Source of the DNA: an uncultured Gemmatimonadota bacterium | GTDB lineage: Bacteria; Gemmatimonadota; Gemmatimonadetes; Gemmatimonadales; GWC2-71-9 | DNA: 32,822 bases | Assembly: GCA_946480845.1 (NCBI GenBank) | Contig: CAMLLJ010000003.1 | Location: 1 to 32,822, forward strand | Direction of reading: 5' to 3' | Shown here: piece by piece, positions 15,315-22,890 of the stretch | How positions within the stretch are numbered: position 1 is the stretch's first letter | Layout: every line of letters begins with the position of its first letter | Position numbers and translations under genes: made by a program | The notes under the pieces: model-generated | The model's database searches: none | Seen by the model: only the letters and a program-made list of their open reading frames with translations | Told to the model about the DNA's origin: nothing

Positions 15315-16009
15315 GGTTCGGTCAGGAAGGCGAGAATCGCCCGCATGAGCCGTTCGCCTTCCTCCGTGGCGAAGATGGCCTGGGCGTGGGCCGTGCCGTC
15401 GAGAACCTCAAGGGACTTCGGCGGCGGTGCCTGTTCGTACTGCCGGCGGATCGCAGGAAGTCTCGGCCGGTCGCCGGAGCCGGTATCGTCTCGGGCAACG
15501 ATGAAGAGCTTCCGGCCCTGCATCCGCTCCGGCGCGTCGACGGGCATGTGCGCCAGGAGCACGATCCGGTCGATTTCGCCGGGTGCGGCGTCCGCCGAGG
15601 CCTGGGCCGCGGCGCCACCGCCAAGACTGGCGCCCACCACCGACACCTCGGCGGCGCCGGACTGGCGGAGGTAGCGCACGGCACTCATCACGTCGGCGGC
15701 GAGGCACGCGGCATCGTACAGGCACGCGGTTTCCCGGCCGGCACGGGCCTCCACCGAAGCACGGAAATCGAAGGCGAGCACCCGGAATCCCGCCTTCGCC
15801 ATGGCTTCCGCCTGCGGGCGCCAGCTCCCGCGGTCGTACCGGCCGCCATGGGCGAGCACCACGGCGCGGCTGCCGCTCCCGTACAGGTCGGCGTCGAGCG
15901 AGTCGCCATTGACGGCCGGCAGGCGCAGGTGCTGCTGCGCGCGGAGTGCTGCGCCAGGCACCGCCGCGAGAGCGAACAGCATCCAGCCCAGCCTCATCGT
16001 GCAGTTCAT
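15311..16009 (-). CDS. Secreted alpha/beta-hydrolase (dienelactone-hydrolase-like)
   Basis: A 232-residue protein with an N-terminal signal sequence (MRLGWMLFALAAVPGAALRA-QQ). The fold has the oxyanion/HG region VVLAHGGRYDRGSW, the nucleophile elbow GASLGGG (Ser in VVGASLGGGAAA), a candidate acid in FIVARDDTG and the catalytic His in LDGTAHAQ. An ester- or lactone-cleaving enzyme is likely; the substrate is unknown. ATG 16009 starts inside an ATGA overlap with the SRPBCC gene stop; the longer frame upstream is the shadow of that gene. MRLGWM four codons later is an alternative start. Confidence 0.88.
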   Translation of the reverse strand: MNCTMRLGWMLFALAAVPGAALRAQQHLRLPAVNGDSLDADLYGSGSRAVVLAHGGRYDRGSWRPQAEAMAKAGFRVLAFDFRASVEARAGRETACLYDAACLAADVMSAVRYLRQSGAAEVSVVGASLGGGAAAQASADAAPGEIDRIVLLAHMPVDAPERMQGRKLFIVARDDTGSGDRPRLPAIRRQYEQAPPPKSLEVLDGTAHAQAIFATEEGERLMRAILAFLTEP

Positions 16010-16413
16010 CCCCGGCCGTCCGAGCGCTCGAGCGTGCGCTTGATCGTCGCGAGGCCCTGCTCGATCATGGCCGTGATCGCCGGCGCCATCTCGTGCGGCA
16101 GCAGGTCGGCGATCCAGACGAAGCGGCTCCGGCCGCCCTCCGCCGCGAACACCTGCGCGGACGCGTTGTAATGCGTCATCGGGCCGCCTACCGCGGCCCA
16201 CGCAACCCGTCGGCGCTGCTCGTCCACGTCGATGATCAGCTCGCGCACCACCTGCCCACTGCCGAAGGTCACGACGCGGGCGCCCGGCTCGAGCTTCACA
16301 TCGGTCACGAAGCCGGGTGCAAGGCGCTGGTGAACTGCGCCGACATCCCGGAGGGCGTCCCAGACGTCCTCGGGACGGGCCTCGATGACCGTTTCGCGGT
16401 GAATGGATGCCAT
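16006..16413 (-). CDS. SRPBCC (START-like) family protein
   Basis: A 135-residue single-domain protein of the SRPBCC superfamily: a first strand with ETVIEARPEDVWDALRDV, central strands (DVKLEPGARVVTFGSGQVV, VDEQRRRVAWAA) and a long C-terminal helix (MAPAITAMIEQGLATIKRTLE). Such helix-grip folds bind hydrophobic ligands in the cytoplasm. It sits 31 bases after the small membrane gene and overlaps the hydrolase gene by four bases. The ATG at 16413 has GGAG ten bases upstream. Ligand unknown. Confidence 0.88.
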   Translation of the reverse strand: MASIHRETVIEARPEDVWDALRDVGAVHQRLAPGFVTDVKLEPGARVVTFGSGQVVRELIIDVDEQRRRVAWAAVGGPMTHYNASAQVFAAEGGRSRFVWIADLLPHEMAPAITAMIEQGLATIKRTLERSDGRG

Positions 16414-16444
16414 GCGACGCTCCGGCTTCCCGAGTGACCGCGCG

Positions 16445-16825
16445 CTACGTCCGCGTCCGGCTCGTGCGCCACGCCCAGACGAAGGCCAGGGCGAAGCAGA
16501 GGTGCACGATGGCGAATACCACCGCCAGCTTCCGCGCGCCGGTCTGCAGCCCCCAGACGTCCAGTGCTGGCCCGATGGCGAACCCCACGATATTGCCGAG
16601 CAGGATCGAGTCGCGCGCGGGGGACGGGCCGGCGTCCCGCGCGGTCCAGTTCATCACCGCGATCCCCAGAAAGGTGGTGCCGAACACCCGGAGGTACGCG
16701 ATCAGCGCCGGGGGCGCATTCTCCGGGACGGCGCCCCGGCCAATGGCCTCGGGCGCGAAGATGAACCCGAGGCCGAGCAGCGCGAGGTAGGCGGCGGCGA
16801 TCGTCAGGATGGTCTTCGGCTTCAT
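16445..16825 (-). CDS. Small four-helix integral membrane protein
   Basis: A 126-residue hydrophobic protein with about four transmembrane helices: TILTIAAAYLALLGLGFIFA, IAYLRVFGTTFLGIAVMNW, ILLGNIVGFAIGPALDVWG and LAVVFAIVHLCFALAFVWAW. It ends in a basic tail (RTSRTRT) that should face the cytoplasm. No recognised catalytic motif. ATG 16825 overlaps the stop of the VOC gene (ATGA). The longer frame upstream (to 17305) is only a shadow of that gene. I do not recognise the family. Confidence 0.8.
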   Translation of the reverse strand: MKPKTILTIAAAYLALLGLGFIFAPEAIGRGAVPENAPPALIAYLRVFGTTFLGIAVMNWTARDAGPSPARDSILLGNIVGFAIGPALDVWGLQTGARKLAVVFAIVHLCFALAFVWAWRTSRTRT

Positions 16826-17217
16826 GGCTGGTGCATCAGAAGCCACGACGTGCCGAAGCGGTCCCGCAGCATCGCGAAACGGTTCGCAAACGGCGTGCGC
16901 TCCATCTTCATGAAGATCTCTCCCCCGTCCGAAAGCAGGGCATACACCCGCTCGGCCTCGGGCTCGCTGTCCAGCGAGAGCGAGAGGTAGGCGCTCCGCA
17001 TCGGCTCGGCGTGCGGGATGTCCGCACCCATCAGCACGGTTCCGCCGATCTCGACGCGGGCGTGGAGGACCTTGTCCGCCCAGTCGGCTGGAATGTTCGG
17101 GTTCGGCTGGCCCGCGTGGCGGAGCATGCCGGTGATCCTGCCGCCAAGGTGCTGCTCGTAGAACCGGAACGCGGCTTCGCAGGTGCCGCGATAGTTCACG
17201 TAGATGTCGAGCTTCAT
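16822..17217 (-). CDS. VOC superfamily protein, PhnB-like
   Basis: A 131-residue protein of the PhnB / 3-demethylubiquinone-methyltransferase-like branch of the vicinal-oxygen-chelate fold: KLDIYVNYRGTCEAAFRFYEQHLGGRI, then HARVEIGGTVLMGADIP, the ERVYALLSDGGEIFMKME repeat and FANRFAMLRDRFGTSW at the end. The two beta-alpha-beta-beta-beta units are evident. Most such proteins have no known substrate. The ATG at 17217 is preceded by GAGGGG at four bases. It is the first gene of the minus-strand run and lies divergent to nadB across 128 bases. Confidence 0.9.
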   Translation of the reverse strand: MKLDIYVNYRGTCEAAFRFYEQHLGGRITGMLRHAGQPNPNIPADWADKVLHARVEIGGTVLMGADIPHAEPMRSAYLSLSLDSEPEAERVYALLSDGGEIFMKMERTPFANRFAMLRDRFGTSWLLMHQP

Positions 17218-17305
17218 CGATCCCCTCGGGACGCCATCCGAAGGGGAAGGTGCATCGCCGGGCGCCACGGCGCCATCCTGCCGCACAGGGCGCCGCCGGC
17301 CGCAC

Positions 17306-17340
17306 GGCCGGTCACCGGCCCTGCCGACTCCCCCTATATT
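17306..17340 (+). promoter_or_regulatory. nad operon promoter: palindrome plus TATATT, leaderless
   Basis: TATATT (17335-17340) lies only five bases before the nadB ATG at 17346, so transcription should start at or within a base or two of the A of the start codon, giving a leaderless mRNA. There is no ribosome site. Upstream, GGCCGG (17306-17311) and CCGGCC (17315-17320) form a perfect palindrome with a TCA centre, covering where a -35 element would be. That is a plausible operator position. No clear -35 consensus is seen. Confidence 0.55.
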
Positions 17341-17345
17341 CAAGC

Positions 17346-18863
17346 ATGACTTCCACCTACCCCCCGCTCATCATCGGCGCGGGGATAGCGGGCCTCTGGA
17401 CCGCGTGGCGCCTCGCCTCCGAGGGTCAGGCCTCCGTCGTCCTCACCAAGGGCGCCCTCGCCGACAGCGCGAGCGCGTGGGCCCAGGGTGGCATCGCGGT
17501 CGCGCTGGGGAGCGGGGACACCCCGGCCGCGCACGCGGCGGACACCCTCGCCGCGGGGCACGGGCTCTCCGACCCGGAAGCGGTCCGCGTGCTCACCACC
17601 GAAGGCCCCGACCGCATCCGCGAGCTGCTGGCGCTGGGGGCACGCTTCGATGTGGGGCCCGATGGACGGCTCAGCTTCGGGCTCGAGGCGGCGCACGGGC
17701 GTCCGCGCATCATCCACGCCGGCGGCGACCGCACCGGCGCCATGGTGGTCGGGAGCCTCATCCAGATCATCCGTGAGCACCCCGAGATCGCGATCCTCGA
17801 GCATGCCGAGGTGCGCGAGCTGCTCGAGGCCGACGGCCGGATCGCCGGCGCGCGGGTGGTGCGCGCCGACGGCAGCGTCGAGCACGTCTGGGGGCAGGCG
17901 GTGGTGCTGGCCACCGGCGGCGTGGGCCAGCTCTTCGACATCACCACCAATCCCCTCGTCGCCACCGGCGACGGCTGGGCGCTCGCCTATCACGCCGGCG
18001 CCGAGCTGCGCGACCTCGAGTTCCTCCAGTTCCACCCCACCGCCCTGAAGCTGCCCGGCGTCAACCCCGCGCCCCTCGTCTCCGAGGCGGTGCGCGGCGC
18101 GGGCGCGCTGCTGCTGGACGCCCGGGGCCGCCGCTTCGCCCTCGCCGCGGACGCGCGGGGCGAGCTCGCGCCGCGCGACATCGTGGCCCGCGCCGTCGCG
18201 GCGGCCGACGCGGACGGCGGCGCCTGGCTCGACGCGCGCGCCGTGCCCGACTTTGCGACGAAGTTCCCGGGCATCACCATGATGCTCGCCCGGCACGGGC
18301 TCGACGCGACGACGGACCTCCTGCCCGTCGCCCCCGCGCTCCACTACGCGATGGGCGGGATCAGCACTGACCTCGACGGCCGCACCACGCGCACCGGGCT
18401 CTGGGCCGCCGGCGAGGTAGCCTCGACCGGCGTGCACGGGGCCAACCGCCTCGCCTCGAACTCGCTGCTCGAGGGGCTGGTCTTCGCCGACCGCGTGGCC
18501 CGCGAGATCCTGGGCGACCTGCCTGTCGAGCTGCCCGTGCCTGAACTTCCGGAGCCGCAGGCGGACGATCCGGCCCCGGACGCCGAGGCCGCGTCCACCC
18601 GCGCCGAGATGCGGCGCATCATGGCGCGCGACGTCGGGGTGCAGCGGAGCGAGCAGTCGCTCGAGCACGCCGAGCGCGAGCTGCTGCGCCTCAAGTCGGC
18701 GACGCCGCGCCAGGCGTGGCGCACCGCGAACCAGCTCCTCGTCGCCCGGCTCATCACCCGCGCCGCCCTGGAGCGCCGCGAGAGCCGGGGCGGCCACGCG
18801 CGCATCGACTACCCCGCGGTGGCGGCCTCGCCGCCGCCCGAGACGCCATTGGAGGGCGCATGA
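17346..18863 (+). CDS. nadB: L-aspartate oxidase
   Basis: A 505-residue flavoenzyme oxidising L-aspartate to iminoaspartate, the first step of de novo NAD synthesis. Seen: FAD motif IIGAGIAGLWTAW near the start, SAWAQGGIAVAL, HAGGDRTGAMV, LQFHPTALKLPG, and the C-terminal FAD loop GLWAAGEVASTGVHGANRLASNSLLEG with the HYAMGGI substrate region before it. The length is normal, and the helical C-terminal domain with AWRTANQLLVARLITRAALERRESRGGH is complete. The start is ATG 17346; the frame is open further upstream, but that stretch is composition-poor and the TATATT promoter lies in it. It overlaps nadA by four bases (ATGA). Confidence 0.96.
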   Translation: MTSTYPPLIIGAGIAGLWTAWRLASEGQASVVLTKGALADSASAWAQGGIAVALGSGDTPAAHAADTLAAGHGLSDPEAVRVLTTEGPDRIRELLALGARFDVGPDGRLSFGLEAAHGRPRIIHAGGDRTGAMVVGSLIQIIREHPEIAILEHAEVRELLEADGRIAGARVVRADGSVEHVWGQAVVLATGGVGQLFDITTNPLVATGDGWALAYHAGAELRDLEFLQFHPTALKLPGVNPAPLVSEAVRGAGALLLDARGRRFALAADARGELAPRDIVARAVAAADADGGAWLDARAVPDFATKFPGITMMLARHGLDATTDLLPVAPALHYAMGGISTDLDGRTTRTGLWAAGEVASTGVHGANRLASNSLLEGLVFADRVAREILGDLPVELPVPELPEPQADDPAPDAEAASTRAEMRRIMARDVGVQRSEQSLEHAERELLRLKSATPRQAWRTANQLLVARLITRAALERRESRGGHARIDYPAVAASPPPETPLEGA

Positions 18864-19876
18864 CCTCGATCCCGCTTCCCGTCATCGAGCCGAACACCCT
18901 CTCTCCGGACGAGATCGCGGAACTGCAGCGCGACATCCGCCGGCTCGCGGACCAGCGCGGGGCGGTGATCATCGCGCACAACTACCAGCGGCCGGAGGTG
19001 CAGGACGTCGCCGATTTCGTGGGCGACTCGCTCGGGCTCTCCCGCCAGGCGGCGAAGATCGAGCAGGACGTGATCGTCTTCTGCGGCGTGCACTTCATGG
19101 CGGAGACCGCCGCCATCCTCTCGCCGGAGAAGCGCGTCCTGCTGCCGGACCTCGCGGCCGGCTGCTCGCTCGCCGCCACGATCAACGCCGAGGACGTGCG
19201 CCGCTGGCGCGCGGAGTTCCCCGGTTACGTCGCCGTCGGCTACGTCAACACCACCGCCGAGGTGAAGGCGGAGCTCGACTACTGCTGCACCAGCGGCAAC
19301 GTGCTCGACGTGGTGGACGCCGTGCCCGAGGACACCGGCATCCTCTTCCTCCCCGACTTCTTCCTCGGCGCGCACGTGCGCCGGATGCGCCCGGACCGGA
19401 AGATCGAGGTCTGGATGGGCGAGTGCCACGTGCACAAGGGGATCAATCCCGAGCAGCTCGAGGCGCAGCGCAAGGCGCACCCGGAGGCGGAGGTGCTGGT
19501 GCATCCCGAGTGCGGCTGCGCCGGCCAGCTCGTGTACGCGATGGGCAGGGGCGACATCGACCCGACCAACCTGCACATCGCTTCGACCGAGCGGATGATC
19601 CAGCTGGTGGCCGAGCGGCCGGCCAGGGAGTTCATCATCGCCACCGAGACCGGCATCATGCACCGGATGGAGCAGCTCGCGCCCGACAAGACGTTCTTCG
19701 CCGCGGACCGCGCGGCGGTGTGCGCGTACATGAAGACGATCACCCTGCCGCGGGTGAAGGAATCGCTCGAGCTGGACCGCTACCACATCACCGTGCCGCC
19801 CGACATCACCCGGCGCGCCCGCGCGTCCGTGGATCGCATGGTGGCGCTCGGCGCCGGCGGCAAGCCGGGTGACTGA
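18860..19876 (+). CDS. nadA: Quinolinate synthase
   Basis: A 338-residue [4Fe-4S] enzyme condensing iminoaspartate with dihydroxyacetone phosphate to quinolinate. Conserved stretches: VIIAHNYQRPEVQDVADFVG, VIVFCGVHFMAETA, LLPDLAAGCSLA, TSGN, EVWMGECHVHKG and HPECGC. The cluster ligands are most likely Cys75, Cys189 and Cys288 (AVCAYMK); the spacing is that of the longer Bacillus-type NadA rather than the E. coli or Thermotoga type. ATG 18860 overlaps the nadB stop (ATGA), and the end overlaps nadC by eight bases. The oxygen-sensitive cluster implies cytoplasmic assembly by the usual Fe-S machinery. Confidence 0.96.
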   Translation: MTSIPLPVIEPNTLSPDEIAELQRDIRRLADQRGAVIIAHNYQRPEVQDVADFVGDSLGLSRQAAKIEQDVIVFCGVHFMAETAAILSPEKRVLLPDLAAGCSLAATINAEDVRRWRAEFPGYVAVGYVNTTAEVKAELDYCCTSGNVLDVVDAVPEDTGILFLPDFFLGAHVRRMRPDRKIEVWMGECHVHKGINPEQLEAQRKAHPEAEVLVHPECGCAGQLVYAMGRGDIDPTNLHIASTERMIQLVAERPAREFIIATETGIMHRMEQLAPDKTFFAADRAAVCAYMKTITLPRVKESLELDRYHITVPPDITRRARASVDRMVALGAGGKPGD

Positions 19877-20732
19877 CGGGCTGCCGCCGGTCGAGGAGGA
19901 CGCCGGGCGGCTCGCGCGGATCGCGCTCGAGGAGGACGGGCCGCGCGACGTGACGACGGCGGTGACGGTCGCCTTCGGGCAGCAGGGCACCGGGCGGTTC
20001 GAGTTCCGCACCGGCGGCGTGGTGGCGGGGCTCGCGTACGCCGATGCCGTGGCGCGCGAGGCGGGGCTGGAGGCGCCCGCCTGGCAGGTGCGGGACGGGG
20101 CACGGCTCGCGCCCGGCTCCGAGCTGGGCACCATGGCGGGCCCGCTCGCCGCGCTGCTGCGGGCCGAGCGGCCGATGCTCAACCTGCTCCAGCGGGCCAC
20201 GGGGATCGCGACCGCGACCCGGGCGTACGTGGACGCCGTGTCCGGCACCGGCTGCCGCGTGCTGCACACCCGGAAGACCGCGCCGGGCCTCCGCGCCCTC
20301 GACATCCGCGCCGCGCTTGCCGGCGGCGCGGTGCTGCACCGCACCGACCTCGCCCGCACGGTGATGGTGAAGGACAACCACTGGCGCGCGCTCGAGGCAT
20401 CGGGCCGCTCCCTCGAGGACGCGCTCGCGGCGGCGAATGCGGCGGGCGCCATCGGCCTCCAGGTGGAGGTGGAGAGCGCGAAGCAGCTCGAAATTGCCTG
20501 CCGGGCGGGAGCCGGGCGGCTGCTCGTCGACAACCAGTCGCCCGAAACGCTGCGCGCCTGGGCGGCACGGGCCCGGTCGCTGGTCCCCCGCATCGAGATC
20601 GAGGCCACCGGCGGCATCACCCTCGCCAACGTGCGCGCTTACGCCGAGGCCGGGGCGGATTTCGTCTCCATCGGCGCGCTCACTCACAGCGTCACCGCGG
20701 CGGACATCTCGCTGGAGATCGAATCGGCATGA
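19869..20732 (+). CDS. nadC: Nicotinate-nucleotide pyrophosphorylase (carboxylating)
   Basis: A 287-residue enzyme converting quinolinate and PRPP to nicotinate mononucleotide. The type II PRTase signature is complete: ALLRAERPMLNLLQRATGIAT, HTRKTAPGLR, the VMVKDNHW loop, LQVEVES, LLVDN, IEATGGIT and FVSIGALTHSV. GTG 19869 lies within the last codons of nadA (eight-base overlap), so it depends on coupled translation. It ends in ATGA shared with the sigma factor start. With nadB and nadA it completes the aspartate-to-NaMN route in one transcription unit. Confidence 0.96.
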   Translation: MTDGLPPVEEDAGRLARIALEEDGPRDVTTAVTVAFGQQGTGRFEFRTGGVVAGLAYADAVAREAGLEAPAWQVRDGARLAPGSELGTMAGPLAALLRAERPMLNLLQRATGIATATRAYVDAVSGTGCRVLHTRKTAPGLRALDIRAALAGGAVLHRTDLARTVMVKDNHWRALEASGRSLEDALAAANAAGAIGLQVEVESAKQLEIACRAGAGRLLVDNQSPETLRAWAARARSLVPRIEIEATGGITLANVRAYAEAGADFVSIGALTHSVTAADISLEIESA

Positions 20733-21463
20733 CCGGAGGGTCGTCGCTCGCGGGGCGGAACTATCCGCCCACGCGGCCGACGCTGGTGGCCGCGGCGGCG
20801 GGCTCCGACCCCGACGCCAGGGCGCGCGCGATGGAGACCCTCGCCGCGGCCTACTGGCGGCCGGTCTACGCCACGCTCCGGCTGCGCCACGGCATGGAGC
20901 CGCCGGATGCCGAGGACGCGACCCAGGCGTTCCTCGGCGACGCCTTCGCCAGCGAGTGGTTCGCCCGCTACGATCCGGCCCTCGGCCGCTTTCGCACCTT
21001 CCTCCGCACCTGCCTCGATCGCCATGTCGGCCACGCCCGCGCCGCCGCCGGCCGCGAGAAGCGCGGCGGCCGTTCCACGGTCGTGCCGATCGACGCGCCG
21101 GGCGTCGAGGCGGAGCTCGCGGCCGGCACCGACCCCGATGTCGTCTTCGAGCGGGAGTGGGCCCGCGGGGTGGTGGCCGTGGCGCTCGGCCGCCTCGAGG
21201 CGCAGTGCGCTGCGGCAGGCCATGCGTCGCGGCTCGACGTCTTCCGCCGGTACGATCTCGCCGAGTCCGACGGCGCGGAGCGTCCCACCTATGCAGGCAT
21301 CGCCCGCGACCTCGGCATCCCGGTCACTCAGGTCACCAACCACCTGCACTGGGCGCGGCGCGAGTTCCGCCGGCACGTGCTCGAGACCCTGCGAGAGCTG
21401 ACGGCCGACGACGCCGAGTTCCGCGCCGAGGCACGCGCACTGCTGGGCGAGGCGGCGCTGTGA
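20729..21463 (+). CDS. ECF-like sigma factor linked to a Ser/Thr kinase
   Basis: A 244-residue sigma-70 family protein of the sort paired with Ser/Thr kinases in Planctomycetes, Acidobacteria and Gemmatimonadota. Region 2 is about residues 35-110 (YWRPVYATLRL, PDAEDATQAFLGD, the typical RYDPALGRFRTFLRTCLDRH and AAAGREKRGG). A linker with DPDVVFEREWARGVVAVAL follows, then region 4 with TYAGIARDLGIPVTQVTNHL (about 190-210). There is no anti-sigma factor gene nearby. ATG 20729 overlaps the nadC stop (ATGA), and the stop overlaps the kinase GTG (GTGA). In characterised ECF/kinase pairs (for example Vibrio EcfP-PknT) phosphorylation activates the sigma factor; a similar relation is inferred, not shown. 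Why it belongs to the nad operon is unknown. Confidence 0.85.
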   Translation: MTGGSSLAGRNYPPTRPTLVAAAAGSDPDARARAMETLAAAYWRPVYATLRLRHGMEPPDAEDATQAFLGDAFASEWFARYDPALGRFRTFLRTCLDRHVGHARAAAGREKRGGRSTVVPIDAPGVEAELAAGTDPDVVFEREWARGVVAVALGRLEAQCAAAGHASRLDVFRRYDLAESDGAERPTYAGIARDLGIPVTQVTNHLHWARREFRRHVLETLRELTADDAEFRAEARALLGEAAL

Positions 21464-22437
21464 CGCTGCCCGCGTCCACGCTCGACCATTTGCGCGCCGT
21501 CGCCGCGCACCCCGAAGTTCCCGAGCGCTACGACCTCGAGGAGCTGATCGGCCACGGCGGCATGGGCGAGGTCTGGCGCGCCCACGACCGCCTTCTCGAG
21601 CGCAAGGTGGCGGTGAAGGTGCTCTCGGTGGCGCTCCCCGACCCGGGATACTCGGCCCGCCTCGAGCGCGAGGCGCGCATCCTCGCGCGGCTCGAGCATC
21701 CGGGCATCGTCGCAGTGTACGACGTGGGCTCGCTGCCGGATGGCCGGGCGTTCTATGTCATGCGCCTCGTGCGCGGAGAGCGGCTCGACTCCTACGCCAC
21801 GCCCGAGCGCCCGCTCGGCGAAGTGCTGCGGACCTTCGCGCGGGTGGTCGAGCCGGTGGCCTACGCGCACGCGCACGGGATCCTGCACCGGGACCTCAAG
21901 CCGTCGAACGTGATGCTCGGGCCATTCGGAGACGTGCTGGTGATGGATTGGGGGGTGGCGCGGGTGTTGGGGGAGGGGAGCGGAGCAGCGGCCGGCAAGG
22001 CCGTCGGGGACGCGCAGGGCACGGCGTGGAGGGAAGGCCAGTCGTTCGACCAGCCCACGTTGCCGGGCACGGTGCTCGGCACGCCGGGCTTCATGTCGCC
22101 CGAACAGGCGGTCGGCGGGGAAGTGGATGAGCGGAGCGACGTCTTCGGGCTCGGCGCCATCCTCGGTGCACTGCTCGAGCGGCGCGGCCAGCCGCCCCGG
22201 GCGCTGGCTGCGATCGTCCGGCGCGCCACGGCAGCGGACCCCGTCCAGCGCTATCCGACTGCGGCCGCGCTGGGCGAGGACGTCCGGGCATTCCTCGACG
22301 GGCTCCCGGTCGCCGCCTACCGGGCCGGTCCGCTCGAGCGCCTCGGCCAGTTCGCCTCCAGGCACCGGGTGGCCATTCTCCTGTTCTCGGCGTATATCGT
22401 CATGCGGGCGCTGATCCTGGTGTTCCGCGGGGTCTGA
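21460..22437 (+). CDS. Tail-anchored Ser/Thr protein kinase, partner of the ECF-like sigma factor
   Basis: A 325-residue kinase. Domain 24-285: LIGHGGMGEVWRAHD glycine loop, K53 in VAVKVL, catalytic loop HRDLKPSN (D145), DWG in place of DFG (D163, a common variant), MSPEQ and DVFGLGAIL. Between DWG and GTPGF the activation segment is about 30 residues longer than usual (about 170-203, Gly/Ala/Gln-rich with several Ser/Thr). One hydrophobic helix at 304-322 near the very C-terminus predicts a tail anchor with almost nothing outside, so the input is probably cytoplasmic. GTG 21460 overlaps the sigma factor stop; the long upstream extension of the frame is a shadow of nadC and the sigma gene. 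A TPR or sensor domain seen in many relatives is absent. Confidence 0.92.
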   Translation: MTLPASTLDHLRAVAAHPEVPERYDLEELIGHGGMGEVWRAHDRLLERKVAVKVLSVALPDPGYSARLEREARILARLEHPGIVAVYDVGSLPDGRAFYVMRLVRGERLDSYATPERPLGEVLRTFARVVEPVAYAHAHGILHRDLKPSNVMLGPFGDVLVMDWGVARVLGEGSGAAAGKAVGDAQGTAWREGQSFDQPTLPGTVLGTPGFMSPEQAVGGEVDERSDVFGLGAILGALLERRGQPPRALAAIVRRATAADPVQRYPTAAALGEDVRAFLDGLPVAAYRAGPLERLGQFASRHRVAILLFSAYIVMRALILVFRGV

Positions 22438-22473
22438 GCCGCCGTTTCAAAGACTCCCCCATCAGTCGGGTAA

Positions 22474-22500
22474 CAGCAGTGAGCGCGCTTCGCGCTGCTG
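22474..22500 (+). terminator. Stem-loop after the nad-sigma-kinase operon
   Basis: AGCGCG-CTT-CGCGCT forms a 6-bp stem with a 3-base loop, extended by CAGC/GCTG after a four-base bulge. It lies 37 bases after the kinase stop and 24 bases before the next start. There is no T-tract, so it may end or slow transcription, or protect the 3' end. Termination is not certain. Confidence 0.35.
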
Positions 22501-22524
22501 GACTCACCTCAACGGAGCATTCCG

Positions 22525-22890
22525 ATGAGCAAACCGGTGCTGGGCCTCCTGCTGGGCGGTGCCCTGGGGATCCTCGACGGACTGACCGCGCTCGTCTCCG
22601 CGCCGGAGACGGCGCCAGGCATCATGACCATCGTCCTCGGCTCCTGCTTCAAGGGGCTGGTTGCGGGGCTCATCATCGGGTGGTTCGCCCGGGTGAAGCA
22701 GAACCTGCCGCTCGGGGTCGTCGTCGGCCTGGCGGTCGGCGCCCTCTGCGCCTTGCCCTTCGCCCTCGGCGTGGATCCGAACACCGGGAAGCAGTACTTC
22801 TGGGAGATCCTGATTCCCGGATCGCTCGTCGGCCTGCTGGTCGGCTACGCCACCCAGCGCTACGGCTCGCGCAAGCCGGCGGCCGCATGA
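22525..22890 (+). CDS. Small glycine-rich membrane protein
   Basis: A 121-residue protein with about four transmembrane helices: VLGLLLGGALGILDGLTALV, GIMTIVLGSCFKGLVAGLIIG, LGVVVGLAVGALCALPFAL and ILIPGSLVGLLVGYATQRY. Helices are packed with Gly (GxxxG motifs), and the C-terminal tail is basic (RYGSRKPAAA). Start ATG 22525 with GGAG seven bases upstream. It overlaps the next gene by four bases (ATGA), so the two are co-translated. Family not recognised; a permease-like or holin-like role cannot be supported. Confidence 0.82.
   Translation: MSKPVLGLLLGGALGILDGLTALVSAPETAPGIMTIVLGSCFKGLVAGLIIGWFARVKQNLPLGVVVGLAVGALCALPFALGVDPNTGKQYFWEILIPGSLVGLLVGYATQRYGSRKPAAA

Noticed and set aside
18809..20629. 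Minus-strand open frame of 606 codons opposite nadA and nadC
   Set aside because: Antisense shadow of two unmistakable enzymes; the product has no recognisable fold.
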